This document shows, one piece after another, positions 1 to 7,403 of a stretch of DNA of 64,000 nt. The DNA is taken from positions 1 through 64,000 of the forward strand of contig CAZQVB010000022.1 in assembly GCA_964596645.1 (NCBI GenBank). Reading direction: 5' to 3'. How positions within the stretch are numbered: the stretch's first letter is position 1; every line of letters starts with the position of its first letter. The position numbers and the translations under genes are program-made. Source of the stretch: CAVQEK01 sp964596645 (GTDB taxonomy: Bacteria; Bacteroidota; Bacteroidia; Cytophagales; Cyclobacteriaceae). The notes under the pieces were generated by a model. It had not been told where the DNA came from. It did no database searches and worked only from the letters and a program-made list of their open reading frames with translations.

Positions 1-530
1 ATGTAGCTGCCGCCCACCACAATGAGTTTTTCCGGCACTTTTTCCAATTGAAGGATGGTTCTGTTGGTGAGGTAGTCTTTTTCCTCAAAATCCTCGATCA
101 GCCGTGGTCGTGCCCCGGTATTGACAAAGATTTTGTCTGCCGTATATTTTTCGTTGTTTATCTCCAGCACATGGTTGGACACAAAGCGGGCATGACCGCG
201 TACGATATCCAGGTTTTCAGCTTCCTGCAGGCGCTTCTCCAACCCTTCCGACGATTTTTTCACCAGCTCATCCTTGCGTTTTTTTATTTGCTTCATATTC
301 ACCTGAAGCCCCGACACTTCTACACCCAGCGCTTTGCTGTTGGCAGCCAAATGGGCAGCGCGCGCACTGGCTATCCAAGCCTTGGTGGGCGAGCAACCCC
401 AATTGACACATGAACCACCAAAAGCTCCCTTTTCAATGATGGCAGTTTTGTAGCCATTTCCTGCGAGCTTAAGGGCCAGGGATGGGCCGGCTTGCCCGGT
501 GCCTATGATGAGGGCGTCGTATTGGTGCAT
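1..530 (-). CDS. FAD-dependent pyridine nucleotide-disulfide oxidoreductase (partial, N-terminal part)
   Basis: This gene starts at 530 (ATG on the minus strand) and runs off the left edge, so about 176 N-terminal residues are visible. The protein opens with a dinucleotide-binding motif (IIGTGQAGPSLALKLAG), then the redox-active disulfide CVNWGC followed by SPTKAW, which is the class I disulfide reductase signature of mercuric reductase, lipoamide dehydrogenase and glutathione reductase. The motif reads C-V-N-W-G-C-S-P-T-K, the form typical of mercuric-reductase-like orphan enzymes rather than lipoamide dehydrogenase (CLNVGC). A second motif, TGARP, and the start of the NAD(P)-binding fold (LIVVGGSYI) lie near the cut end. 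No pyruvate dehydrogenase or mer gene is next to it. The exact substrate cannot be decided from the fragment. Family call is firm; specificity is not. Confidence 0.88.
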   Translation of the reverse strand, partial: MHQYDALIIGTGQAGPSLALKLAGNGYKTAIIEKGAFGGSCVNWGCSPTKAWIASARAAHLAANSKALGVEVSGLQVNMKQIKKRKDELVKKSSEGLEKRLQEAENLDIVRGHARFVSNHVLEINNEKYTADKIFVNTGARPRLIEDFEEKDYLTNRTILQLEKVPEKLIVVGGSY

Positions 531-573
531 AGTATTGTATTGAGGTGAGGAAAGAATGAAATAAGATAATGAC

Positions 574-605
574 AAAAAAAAGCCACTTCCACAAGGGAAA
601 GCGGC
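574..605 (-). terminator. Rho-independent terminator of the Pmp3-like gene
   Basis: Read on the minus strand, an imperfect stem (arms 596-605 and 582-590, with one G-U pair and a one-base bulge) is followed by eight T at 574-581. It lies 45 bases after the Pmp3-like stop codon and before the oxidoreductase start. Confidence 0.65.
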
Positions 606-650
606 AGGTTGGGAGGGAAGTTATGTTTTTAGGTCTGAACCGGCAATGGC

Positions 651-845
651 CTACACTGTTGTGGGTTGAGAACCTCTTGTTGCTTTATTGTCTTTGGCAA
701 GTACCCAGAAAGCGTGGATCAATCCCGGGATGTAGCCCAGCAGTGTCAGCAACAGGTTCAACCAAAATTTGCCACTGAGACCAAATCGTAATATCACGGC
801 CACTGGTGGTAGAAGAATAGCGAGTATAATTTCTAAGATGCCCAT
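651..845 (-). CDS. YqaE/Pmp3 family small membrane protein
   Basis: This 64-residue protein has two hydrophobic helices (about residues 2-22 and 28-50) with the family pattern ILAILLPPVAVILRFG followed by a second helix containing LTLLGYIPGLIHAFWVL. Pmp3/YqaE peptides are small two-helix proteolipids of the cytoplasmic membrane linked to membrane potential and to salt or cold stress in yeast, plants and bacteria; the role in this organism is inferred from family only. The length is normal. It appears to be a single-gene unit ending in the stem-loop at 574-605. About 300 bases without a gene separate it from gapA (846-1163); apart from the gapA terminator nothing recognisable was seen there. 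Confidence 0.9.
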   Translation of the reverse strand: MGILEIILAILLPPVAVILRFGLSGKFWLNLLLTLLGYIPGLIHAFWVLAKDNKATRGSQPTTV

Positions 846-1110
846 AGTTTTTGCGTTTTACGGCAAGAAATCAATGACTATGCCCGGGGATGTGAATTTC
901 GTAAAAACGCGGTTTTTGAAGTAAATGATGGCCATTGTGTCAATATGAGCCTTGCTGAGGCGTGGCTATATTTCCACAAATTTTGGGGATTGGGGATAGT
1001 GCGGATGTGCACATCATACCGTGGGAAGTTGGTGAGTTTTGGGAGGTTGACAGGACGGTCAGGTTGTAAGCCAGACAGGAGGGGAGGAGCTTGCTATGAA
1101 GGCATAAGGC

Positions 1111-1140
1111 AAAAAAAAGGCCTGCAACGGGTGCAGGCCT
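1111..1140 (-). terminator. Rho-independent terminator of gapA
   Basis: A perfect 9-bp stem (1118-1126 with 1132-1140, loop 1127-1131) is followed on the minus strand by an uninterrupted T tract (1111-1117). It begins 23 bases after the gapA stop codon. Confidence 0.9.
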
Positions 1141-1163
1141 GGTGTATTTACCTATTCCTGATG

Positions 1164-2171
1164 CTATTTATCAACAGAAGCCATATGCTCGATCAACTCC
1201 ACTACTTTGTTGGAGTAGCCCATCTCGTTGTCGTACCAGGATACAACTTTTACGAAAGTCGGGCTGAGCTGGATGCCGGCGCCTTTGTCGAAGATAGAAG
1301 CGCGTGTGTCGCCGATAAAATCGCTGGATACCACTTCATCTTCTGTGTAACCCAGTATGCCTTTCAATTCGCCTTCAGATGCTTCTTTCATCTTTTTGCA
1401 GATTTCTTCGTAGGTGGTTTCCTTCTCCAGCCGTGCGGTAAGGTCTACCACCGACACATCAGCGGTTGGTACACGCAGAGCCATACCGGTCAGTTTTCCA
1501 TTCAACTCGGGTATCACCTTGCCTACGGCTTTGGCTGCACCGGTAGATGATGGAATGATGTTCTGGTATGCACCGCGACCACCCCTCCAGTCTTTCATAG
1601 AAGGTCCGTCTACTGTTTTCTGGGTGGCTGTCACCGCGTGAACAGTGGTCATGAGGCCTTCCAGTATATTGAAATTATCGTTGAGTACTTTGGCAATTGG
1701 CGCCAGACAGTTTGTGGTACAAGACGCATTCGACACGAAGTTCATGTCTGAAGTGTACGACTTATGGTTCACGCCCATCACGAACATCGGAGTGTCGTCT
1801 TTGGATGGAGCCGACATAATCACCTTTTTCGCACCGGCGTCGATGTGGCCTTGTGCTTTCTCTTTGGTGAGGAATATACCAGTAGACTCCACCACATAGT
1901 CAGCACCTACATCGCCCCATTTCAGGTCGGCAGGATTTTTCTCTGATGTTACCCGTATTTCATTGCCGTCTACGACGAGTTTGCCATTTTTCACTTCAAC
2001 AGTACCTCCTTTGAAGTTACCGTGGGTCGAATCATATTTTAACATGTACGCCATATATTCGACGTCGATCAGGTCGTTGATAGCCACAACTTGTACGTTG
2101 GAGTTGCCTGCAGCGGCACGAAATACAAGTCTGCCTATTCTACCAAAACCGTTTATACCGATCTTAATCAT
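1164..2171 (-). CDS. gapA: Type I glyceraldehyde-3-phosphate dehydrogenase
   Basis: The 335-residue enzyme converts glyceraldehyde 3-phosphate, phosphate and NAD to 1,3-bisphosphoglycerate in glycolysis in the cytosol. The start at 2171 is chosen because the conserved N-terminus MIKIGINGFGRIGR begins there; an upstream in-frame ATG at 2240 would add 23 non-homologous residues and lie inside the promoter. The Rossmann motif GINGFGRIGR is at residues 5-14, the catalytic cysteine is Cys151 in SNASCTTNCLAP, and INDL (residues 31-34) carries the aspartate position typical of NAD-preferring glycolytic forms. Length is standard. It is a monocistronic unit with a clear promoter at 2211-2240 and a strong terminator at 1111-1140. 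It serves as the window's central metabolic anchor together with the aldolase at 50.8 kb. Confidence 0.98.
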   Translation of the reverse strand: MIKIGINGFGRIGRLVFRAAAGNSNVQVVAINDLIDVEYMAYMLKYDSTHGNFKGGTVEVKNGKLVVDGNEIRVTSEKNPADLKWGDVGADYVVESTGIFLTKEKAQGHIDAGAKKVIMSAPSKDDTPMFVMGVNHKSYTSDMNFVSNASCTTNCLAPIAKVLNDNFNILEGLMTTVHAVTATQKTVDGPSMKDWRGGRGAYQNIIPSSTGAAKAVGKVIPELNGKLTGMALRVPTADVSVVDLTARLEKETTYEEICKKMKEASEGELKGILGYTEDEVVSSDFIGDTRASIFDKGAGIQLSPTFVKVVSWYDNEMGYSNKVVELIEHMASVDK

Positions 2172-2210
2172 AAACACTAAAGATTTAAGGATTGAACAAA
2201 TTACCGTGCA

Positions 2211-2240
2211 CAAAAGTACACCGCTTACAAGAATAATCAA
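2211..2240 (-). promoter_or_regulatory. Bacteroidota-type promoter of gapA
   Basis: On the minus strand a perfect TAnnTTTG box (TACTTTTG, 2211-2218) is preceded by TTG (2238-2240) with exactly 19 bases between them, the spacing expected for the -33/-7 promoter of the Bacteroidota primary sigma factor. The predicted leader to the ATG at 2171 is about 35 bases. The upstream stretch 2241-2564 has no gene and no other signal that I could recognise. Confidence 0.75.
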
Positions 2241-2564
2241 CTGACATTGATCATGAAATTGTTTCTAAATTTTCAAGATTTCGCAACATTTTCATGTTTT
2301 TGCGGCAGTTGCCAAAGATATATAGCCTGCATAATGTAGCGCCCGACCGGCAGCCTTACATACCGCTGAGGCATCGCATACAGACTAACCTTCGTTATCC
2401 CGAAAATTACACTTGCCTACACCCCCATCAGTTGATCGAGCATGAATGTATGGCGCTTCTTTTAACAGAATATCTGGTGTGATTTCTTCTTTTTTAGGCT
2501 GATTCACACCTGCCATCCCGGCTCCTGTATATAGGGAGACCAAGAGCTTTCTAGTAAAAACACC

Positions 2565-3806
2565 TCAACGCGGCACCACCTTGTACAGCTTATCCGATCG
2601 GCGGATTTTGGCAGGCATGGGAATGGAACACACATCGCCCTTTGTTGCCTTTGTGCGTTGTTGATCATCAATTCTGATCTCCACCGCCTTGCACTCAATC
2701 ACTCCGGTAGTCGGCCCCGTGATCAGCAGCTCATCGTTGTCGCTCACATGCTGAGACTCTATCACGAATTCGGCGGCGCCGGCCTGAGCAAAATAGTTGC
2801 TGCACTTGCCTATATAAATCTTGCGCTTCGTGGCCTGCGAACCATATTGCCGGCTCCACTCGCCGGTATGACTGCCCATGTAGTAGCCCTCCCAAAAGCC
2901 ACGGTTGAATACCGTCTGTAGCTGTTGTTGCCACATATTCATTTTCTCTTCGGTAAACGTGCCCAGGCTTACGGCTTCTACAGCCTCCCGATACACACGG
3001 GTGGTGGTGTGCACGTACTCCGGCGACCGGCCCCGGCCTTCTATTTTCAACATATCCACACCGCTGCCCAACAGCTTGTCCAGGAAGGGGAGAGTACACA
3101 AATCTTTGGGCGACATGATGTACTCATTATCCACGAGTATAGCCTTGCCAGTTTCTTTCTCAATCAGTTCATATGCTTTTCGGCACTCTTGCCGGCATGC
3201 ACCGCGATTGGCCGATTTGTCGCTTTGGTGCAGGCTCAGGTAGCACTTGCCCGACACCGCCATGCACAAGGCGCCATGGGCAAACACTTCTATGTGGATG
3301 CGTTTTCCGGATGGGCCAATTATATTTTGCAATGCTATTTGTTGGCAGATGTGGGCTACCTGCTGAAGGTTGAGCTCGCGTGCCAGCACCAGAGTGTCGG
3401 CGTACTGGGCGTAAAATTTCACACTCTCAATGTTGCTGATATTTGCTTGTGTAGACAAGTGAATGGTGTGCCCCATTTTTCGAGCCATCGTGATTACCGC
3501 CATATCGGAGGCTATCACCGCATCTACACCGGCCTGAGCAGCGGCGGATAGTAGTTGGAAAATATGTGCCAGGTCATCGTCGTATGCTACAATGTTCAGC
3601 GTGAGGTAGGCACTTACGCCCCGGCATCGGCAGCGATCTACTATTTCGGGCAGATCATCTGGAGTAAAATTTTTGGCAGAGCCCGAGCGCATATTGAGCT
3701 TGCCGACACCGAAGTATACCGCATCGGCACCCGCGTTGATCGCCGCAGCCAATGCTTCGAAGTCGCCGGCCGGTGCCAGTATTTTTACTTCTTTATTTTC
3801 CTTCAT
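2565..3806 (-). CDS. U32 family peptidase-like protein (TrhP/RlhA-type RNA hydroxylation)
   Basis: This 413-residue protein begins with the U32 TIM-barrel signature KILAPAGDFEALAAAINAGADAVYFG and carries the U32 motif EVFAHGALCMAVSGKC at residues 173-188. Four cysteines (181, 188, 204, 208) form the set that in this family binds an iron-sulfur cluster. Characterised relatives hydroxylate RNA from prephenate-linked chemistry: TrhP (YegQ) acts on tRNA U34 and RlhA on 23S rRNA C2501; the peptidase name is historical. The domain after residue 300 is the usual C-terminal beta domain. The length fits the TrhP size class better than the longer RlhA, but I cannot separate the two by eye. A promoter box ends only five bases before the ATG, which suggests a leaderless message. 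No partner gene is adjacent. Confidence 0.9.
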   Translation of the reverse strand: MKENKEVKILAPAGDFEALAAAINAGADAVYFGVGKLNMRSGSAKNFTPDDLPEIVDRCRCRGVSAYLTLNIVAYDDDLAHIFQLLSAAAQAGVDAVIASDMAVITMARKMGHTIHLSTQANISNIESVKFYAQYADTLVLARELNLQQVAHICQQIALQNIIGPSGKRIHIEVFAHGALCMAVSGKCYLSLHQSDKSANRGACRQECRKAYELIEKETGKAILVDNEYIMSPKDLCTLPFLDKLLGSGVDMLKIEGRGRSPEYVHTTTRVYREAVEAVSLGTFTEEKMNMWQQQLQTVFNRGFWEGYYMGSHTGEWSRQYGSQATKRKIYIGKCSNYFAQAGAAEFVIESQHVSDNDELLITGPTTGVIECKAVEIRIDDQQRTKATKGDVCSIPMPAKIRRSDKLYKVVPR

Positions 3807-3811
3807 GGCAG

Positions 3812-3819
3812 CAAAAGTA
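3812..3819 (-). promoter_or_regulatory. -7 promoter box (TACTTTTG) abutting the U32 gene start
   Basis: A perfect TAnnTTTG box lies at 3812-3819 on the minus strand, with its last G six bases before the A of the start codon at 3806. The predicted transcription start therefore falls at or next to the start codon. No good -33 TTG is visible. Confidence 0.5.
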
Positions 3820-3871
3820 CAGCGACCACGGCATCTAAAAACTGATCGCCATCATCTGACAGCCGGTACGA

Positions 3872-6800
3872 CTACATCTCCGGAAAGCGAAGCGTAAAGG
3901 TAGTGCCTTGCGCTTCCTGTGACTTTACCTCGATGCTGCCGCGCAGCTTGTGCAGCATTTCCCGCACTATATACAGACCCAGGCCAGAGCCGTGGGAGGC
4001 CGTAGTAGCGCGATAAAACATGTCAAATATTTTTTTAAGCTGATCTTGCGCTATGCCAATGCCATTGTCGGAGATGATCAGTTGATGTCCTTTCCCCTCG
4101 CGCTTGTACCCGATTTCCATTATTAAATGGTGTTTTTCCGGATCGTGGTATTTCAAAGCGTTGCTCACCAGGTTGCTTATAATGATCTTCATGCGGTAGA
4201 AGTCGGTACAGAAGGCGGTGTCATCATCAAATTGATACCGCAGCACCGGCTGCTGTACTTGCAGGTTTTGCTGCTCCATCATTACTTCCTTTAGCAGCTC
4301 CTTCAGCAGTATTTTTCTGGGTTTCAGCGGTAGCCCCTTATTTCTGGAAAACTGTGTGAGGTCCTTGATCACCTCTTCGAGCCGGTTTACGCTGCGCTCT
4401 ATGTGGTCGTAGTGTATGCCAAACCGGTTTTCGGTATCTTCTACGCGGGCCACATGCACCAGTCCCACTATGGATTTGAGCGGGGCACTCAGATCGTGCG
4501 ATGCACTGTATACAAATCGATCGAGCTCCTCGTTGGCCTTGATCAGGCTGCTGGTGCGTTCATTTACTTTTTCTTCCAGCTCTCTGTTTATTATCTCTAT
4601 CTGCTCCCGTTGCAGGTTTATCTCGTCGTTCTGCGCCGTCAGTTCTTCATTCTGCGCTTGTATCTCTTCACTTTGCTCTTGCAGTGTTCTCAGCACGCGC
4701 TGAAGCTCGGCGGTTCGCTCCGTCACCAGCAACTCCAATTTACGCCTTTGCCTTTTTATGGTGTTCACCCTGTAGTAGTAAGCACTCAAAGCCACCGCTA
4801 TGGCTAAGAGCAGGATGGCAAATTTAAACCACAGCGTCTGCCAAAAGGCCGGCACAATGATGATGAGCACGCTGGCTTCGGTGTGCTCGTCGGGGTTGTG
4901 CTCCATGTATGTGCGTACCCTGAACTTGTAGCGGCCGGGGTTGAGGTTGGTGTAGGATGCGGTTCGTTTCGTTCCCGCCAACTGCCAGTCTTTTTCAAAT
5001 CCTTCAAGCAAATATTCGTACCGCAGGGTTTTAGGATTCGACAAGTGGATGCCGACATAGTCGATGTTAAAGGAATTTTGATCGTGCTGTAGACGAATGC
5101 TCTTTTTGTGCATTGCGGTGGTGTCCAGATGATGCGCGGCGTCTTGTTGGTACAGTGTGAAATTGGTGAAATGCACACCGGAAACAGCGCCCGAATGTTG
5201 AATTCGGTTTGTATTGACCACATTAAAACCATCGTTGCCACCGAAATAGATAAGGCCCGCACTGCTGGCAAAGGCCGCTGTATTGGAGTAAGGCGGTTGC
5301 ATGGCACCATGCGCGGTGCCTATAGGTGTGATGCTGAGTTCGGGCAGGTTGTCTTTTATAGTGTAGGCGATGCGCTCCAGCCCCCGGCTGCTTGCAATCC
5401 ACAGGGTGTCGCGCAGGCATACCATACTGTAGGCTTCGTTGGCATTGATCGTATGGCGCAAGGCAAATTCTTTGAATGCCTCACGGCTGGGTGATAGGTA
5501 TACAAGCTTCTGTTCGCACAGGAACCAGAAGTTGCCCTCCGTATCCTGAGCGGCTTGTCGCATGTATACTTGCTGAAAATTTTTAGGATATATACTGCTC
5601 AGCACGTGCCGGGCAGTTACCGTCTCACTTTCGGGTTCTACAAGTAAAAGACCTGTTTGGTGTGTGCTGATCCACACCCGACCGGAGTTGTCTATGAAGA
5701 GGAAATCGACCGAAGGAGAGTTCAGCGCATTGATGGCCTGAATTTGTGCTTTATACGAGATATACTTCCCCGTACGCGGATTGTACATGGTCAGTCCTTC
5801 ATCCATCAGGCCTATCCACACCATGCCTTGCTCGTCTACCTGTACACGAAAAGTATAAGCGCTTTCCTGGTGTCGGTGATCAATCGGCAGTTTTTGGGCT
5901 TTTTTTGCATCCACATCAAAAACGAAAGCGCCATCGCCGTAGGTGACGCCATAAATTTTCTTGCCAAGGCTGTCGGTATCCAGCTTGATCACTTTTGCGC
6001 CTGGCAGGTTGTATTGCCTGTTGGCGTATAAATAATGCTCCAGATGCCCTGTGCCGGTATTCAGCATCGACAGGCCCTGGCCGTCTACCGCCATCCAAAT
6101 ATTGCCTTTATAATCCTCGGCAAAATCTGTAATACTTTTTCCTGCCGGCGCATGTGGGCTGTGCGGAAAATGCTTGAAATGATCGACCAGCAGCCTGTCT
6201 TTGTAGTGAATGCTCAAACCATGCTTCAAAGATCCAAACCACAGATTGCCCACCTTGTCTTCATAGATGGTCCTGATGTTGTTTGCAGCCAACCCGTACG
6301 GATCGCTCTCGGCCGACGGCAGCAGCGTAAATACCGGCAACGCTGATTCATCAACCGGCTTAGTGGCCATATTTAAACCATCGTCTGTGGCTACCCACAT
6401 CATACCGGTACCGTCAATGTGTATGTCTTCCACCCAATTGTCGCTGATGTAGTGCAGGTTTTGATGCTCTGTGTACTGCACCACAGCAGAATCTGCTATA
6501 CTGATTCTGTACAGGCCGTTGCGGTAGGTGCCGACCAACAAGCTGCCAAACCAGTCGAAGCTAAGAACCCGTACATGACGCCCCGCCACCTGCGGAAAAA
6601 CCGGTTCGAACACCCAGCCACCTGGCTTTTCATGGAGCCGAAACACGCCTTTTTCCGATCCGAAAAGGATGGAGCCATCCGGAGTGGGCAGGCAATAGGT
6701 GAGGGCGGTATTGGAGACGGCCAACAGGTCAATGGTTCCTTCTGCATAATTCAGCAAAAAAATACTGTCTTGCCTGTAAAATAGAACGTCAGCGCCATTC

Positions 6801-7237
6801 AGCGCCTGCACGTCGATGATGCTTCGGGAGCGATAGTGGCGATATGCGGGCTGTTCGAGCACACGAATGAATTGATCGTGAAGTTGATCATACATATCCA
6901 GTCCGCCGGAGTTGGCCACCCACAGGTTGCCCGCCTGGTCTTCCAAAATATTGTAAATGCGGTTGCCGCTCAGGGTGGTGGTATCGTTCTCTTCGTGATA
7001 ATAATTGACAATATCGTACCCATCATACCGGGCCAATCCATGCGAGGTGGCTATCCAACTGAAGCCCAATGAATCTTGCTCTACATCATAGATGTAATTG
7101 GAAGGCAGCCCGTCGGCGTTGTCTAAGTAATCAAACTGATATTTTTGTATCTGATTTTCAGCGCGTTGAGCGTGAATAGATAAAGAAGAAATGAAGCACA
7201 AAAAAGTGGCAAATGCTATTGAACGAAGAGCCTGCAT
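3872..7237 (-). CDS. Two-component sensor histidine kinase with Reg_prop beta-propellers and Y_Y_Y domain
   Basis: This 1121-residue protein has a signal peptide (residues 1-23, ending SIHAQ), then about 680 residues of two-component-regulator propeller repeats (recurring patterns such as GNLWVANSGGLDMYD, GLIWFGS-like and GMVWIGLMDEGL), a Y_Y_Y domain (about 715-785, ending NLNPGRYKFRVRT), one membrane helix (about 801-822), a long glutamine/glutamate-rich coiled coil (about 828-905) and a kinase core. The phosphoacceptor is His914 in YSASHDLSAPL, the N box reads ISNLVSNALKY, and the ATP lid has DNGIGI and GSGLGLYIV, so the kinase looks active. Unlike hybrid two-component systems of polysaccharide loci there is no receiver or AraC domain, and no response regulator gene is next to it, so its partner is unknown. 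The downstream TonB receptor gene lies upstream on the same strand, separated by a terminator. Confidence 0.93.
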   Translation of the reverse strand: MQALRSIAFATFLCFISSLSIHAQRAENQIQKYQFDYLDNADGLPSNYIYDVEQDSLGFSWIATSHGLARYDGYDIVNYYHEENDTTTLSGNRIYNILEDQAGNLWVANSGGLDMYDQLHDQFIRVLEQPAYRHYRSRSIIDVQALNGADVLFYRQDSIFLLNYAEGTIDLLAVSNTALTYCLPTPDGSILFGSEKGVFRLHEKPGGWVFEPVFPQVAGRHVRVLSFDWFGSLLVGTYRNGLYRISIADSAVVQYTEHQNLHYISDNWVEDIHIDGTGMMWVATDDGLNMATKPVDESALPVFTLLPSAESDPYGLAANNIRTIYEDKVGNLWFGSLKHGLSIHYKDRLLVDHFKHFPHSPHAPAGKSITDFAEDYKGNIWMAVDGQGLSMLNTGTGHLEHYLYANRQYNLPGAKVIKLDTDSLGKKIYGVTYGDGAFVFDVDAKKAQKLPIDHRHQESAYTFRVQVDEQGMVWIGLMDEGLTMYNPRTGKYISYKAQIQAINALNSPSVDFLFIDNSGRVWISTHQTGLLLVEPESETVTARHVLSSIYPKNFQQVYMRQAAQDTEGNFWFLCEQKLVYLSPSREAFKEFALRHTINANEAYSMVCLRDTLWIASSRGLERIAYTIKDNLPELSITPIGTAHGAMQPPYSNTAAFASSAGLIYFGGNDGFNVVNTNRIQHSGAVSGVHFTNFTLYQQDAAHHLDTTAMHKKSIRLQHDQNSFNIDYVGIHLSNPKTLRYEYLLEGFEKDWQLAGTKRTASYTNLNPGRYKFRVRTYMEHNPDEHTEASVLIIIVPAFWQTLWFKFAILLLAIAVALSAYYYRVNTIKRQRRKLELLVTERTAELQRVLRTLQEQSEEIQAQNEELTAQNDEINLQREQIEIINRELEEKVNERTSSLIKANEELDRFVYSASHDLSAPLKSIVGLVHVARVEDTENRFGIHYDHIERSVNRLEEVIKDLTQFSRNKGLPLKPRKILLKELLKEVMMEQQNLQVQQPVLRYQFDDDTAFCTDFYRMKIIISNLVSNALKYHDPEKHHLIMEIGYKREGKGHQLIISDNGIGIAQDQLKKIFDMFYRATTASHGSGLGLYIVREMLHKLRGSIEVKSQEAQGTTFTLRFPEM

Positions 7238-7343
7238 AAATCCAGCGTACTTCTGTATTTATAAAAAATCTGGTGCTGAAATTAATAAATTAAAAATCAT
7301 GGCGCCGATTATAACGAAATAATTATTGGCGTTGACGTCCTGC

Positions 7344-7377
7344 AAAAAAAAAGCCCCTGCACTTTCTACAGAGGCTT
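7344..7377 (-). terminator. Rho-independent terminator of the TonB receptor gene
   Basis: Arms 7369-7377 and 7351-7359 pair with one G-U pair, and the minus strand continues into a run of T (7344-7352). It starts about 27 bases after the receptor stop codon and separates the receptor from the kinase gene. Confidence 0.8.
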
Positions 7378-7403
7378 TCTATACGATGGAAAATTGAAAT
7401 GTT

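Noticed and set aside
945..1550. 201-residue plus-strand frame over gapA
   Set aside because: It is antisense to gapA, whose protein has complete GAPDH motifs.
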